Below are positions 63,756 through 64,000 of a DNA stretch of 64,000 nucleotides, piece by piece. This stretch comes from Mesorhizobium ciceri WSM4083 (GTDB lineage Bacteria; Pseudomonadota; Alphaproteobacteria; Rhizobiales; Rhizobiaceae). Under the pieces are notes generated by a model. It did not search any database and was not told where the DNA came from. It saw only the letters and a program-made list of their open reading frames with translations. Each line of letters begins with the position of its first letter. Within the stretch, counting starts at the first letter, position 1. The DNA is taken from the NCBI RefSeq assembly GCF_000519305.1, contig NZ_JAFG01000006.1, forward strand, positions 62,001 through 126,000. Reading direction: 5' to 3'. The position numbers were made by a program, and so were the translations under genes.

Positions 63756-64000
63756 CTACTCTGCCGCGGCCTTGCCGCCGCGACCGAACCTCTGCTCGAT
63801 ATAGTCGGCGACCATTTTCTCGAAATCCGCCGCGATCGACGGCCCGCGCAGGGTCGCCGCCTTCTTGCCGTCGACAAAGACGGGCGCGGTCGGCGTCTCG
63901 CCGGTGCCGGGCAGCGAAATGCCGATGTCGGCATGCTTGGATTCACCTGGGCCGTTGACGATGCAGCCCATCACCGCGACCTTGAGGTTCTCGACGCCGG
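63756..64000 (-). CDS. ispG: 4-hydroxy-3-methylbut-2-enyl diphosphate synthase, C-terminal part (5' outside window)
   Basis: The last 80 or so residues of IspG/GcpE, an MEP-pathway enzyme with a 4Fe-4S cluster. [20 protein letters not shown] contains the final cluster Cys and the invariant NGPGE. The frame is open to the window edge. The next gene downstream is the lytic transglycosylase. Confidence 0.93.
   Translation of the reverse strand, partial: GVENLKVAVMGCIVNGPGESKHADIGISLPGTGETPTAPVFVDGKKAATLRGPSIAADFEKMVADYIEQRFGRGGKAAAE

Overview
The window looks like a chromosome segment of a GC-rich alphaproteobacterium of the Rhizobiales, most likely Mesorhizobium or a close relative. This rests on recognised genes and their order: rpoH, a tkt–gap–pgk–class I aldolase series, a TrcR/DUF1013 regulator, DUF4164–zapA, small DUF1127 and DUF1192 proteins, and mtgA next to a polyprenyl synthase. 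No species can be fixed without a search.

Positions 1 to about 21.3 kb are an accessory region. It opens with the 3' part of a very large protein ending in a DUF3883-like domain, then a small exported protein and a Vsr-type mismatch endonuclease on the + strand. Facing them on the - strand is a tight four-gene operon (16888 down to 4643): a C5-cytosine methyltransferase, two large proteins of unknown fold, and a 1952-residue DEAD/H helicase with a C-terminal DUF1998 domain. This content and order match type II Druantia anti-phage defence (druM, druF, druG, druE). Upstream are two more same-strand genes that look like defence genes: an AlbA_2 (Schlafen-type) protein and a PIN-like nuclease. 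The region is closed by at least three and probably four decayed tRNA-Ser-like sequences (19.69-20.69 kb) around a small exported protein, then an unknown protein and an intact tRNA-Glu at 21.43-21.50 kb. This looks like a used integration site.

From 21.5 to 41.5 kb the DNA is mostly core: rluD, the heat-shock sigma factor rpoH with a clear terminator, a persulfide dioxygenase-like hydrolase, a 1-Cys peroxiredoxin, DUF4164–zapA, then central carbon metabolism (tkt, gap, a potassium/proton antiporter, pgk, class I fructose-bisphosphate aldolase). A group of small stress or unknown genes follows, including a DJ-1/PfpI protein and a WYL regulator, with two identical-armed palindromes between them, and then TrcR.

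From 41.7 to 48.8 kb is a second, more accessory-looking stretch: an unknown beta-rich protein, a periplasmic protein, a short YadA-type trimeric autotransporter, and two paralogous LuxR-type regulators flanking a LysE-family exporter. Three palindromes centred on CATATG (two perfect over 28 bp) lie in the gaps here and suggest a local regulon.

From 48.9 kb to the end are ordinary genes: quinone oxidoreductase, MFS transporter, ArsR and HxlR regulators, GST, alpha/beta hydrolase, heme-binding-like protein, rpmF, mtgA, polyprenyl synthase, a methyltransferase, a hybrid histidine kinase, a GNAT acetyltransferase, a Stf0-type sulfotransferase, a lytic transglycosylase and the 3' end of ispG. A 133-bp imperfect palindrome lies between mtgA and the polyprenyl synthase.
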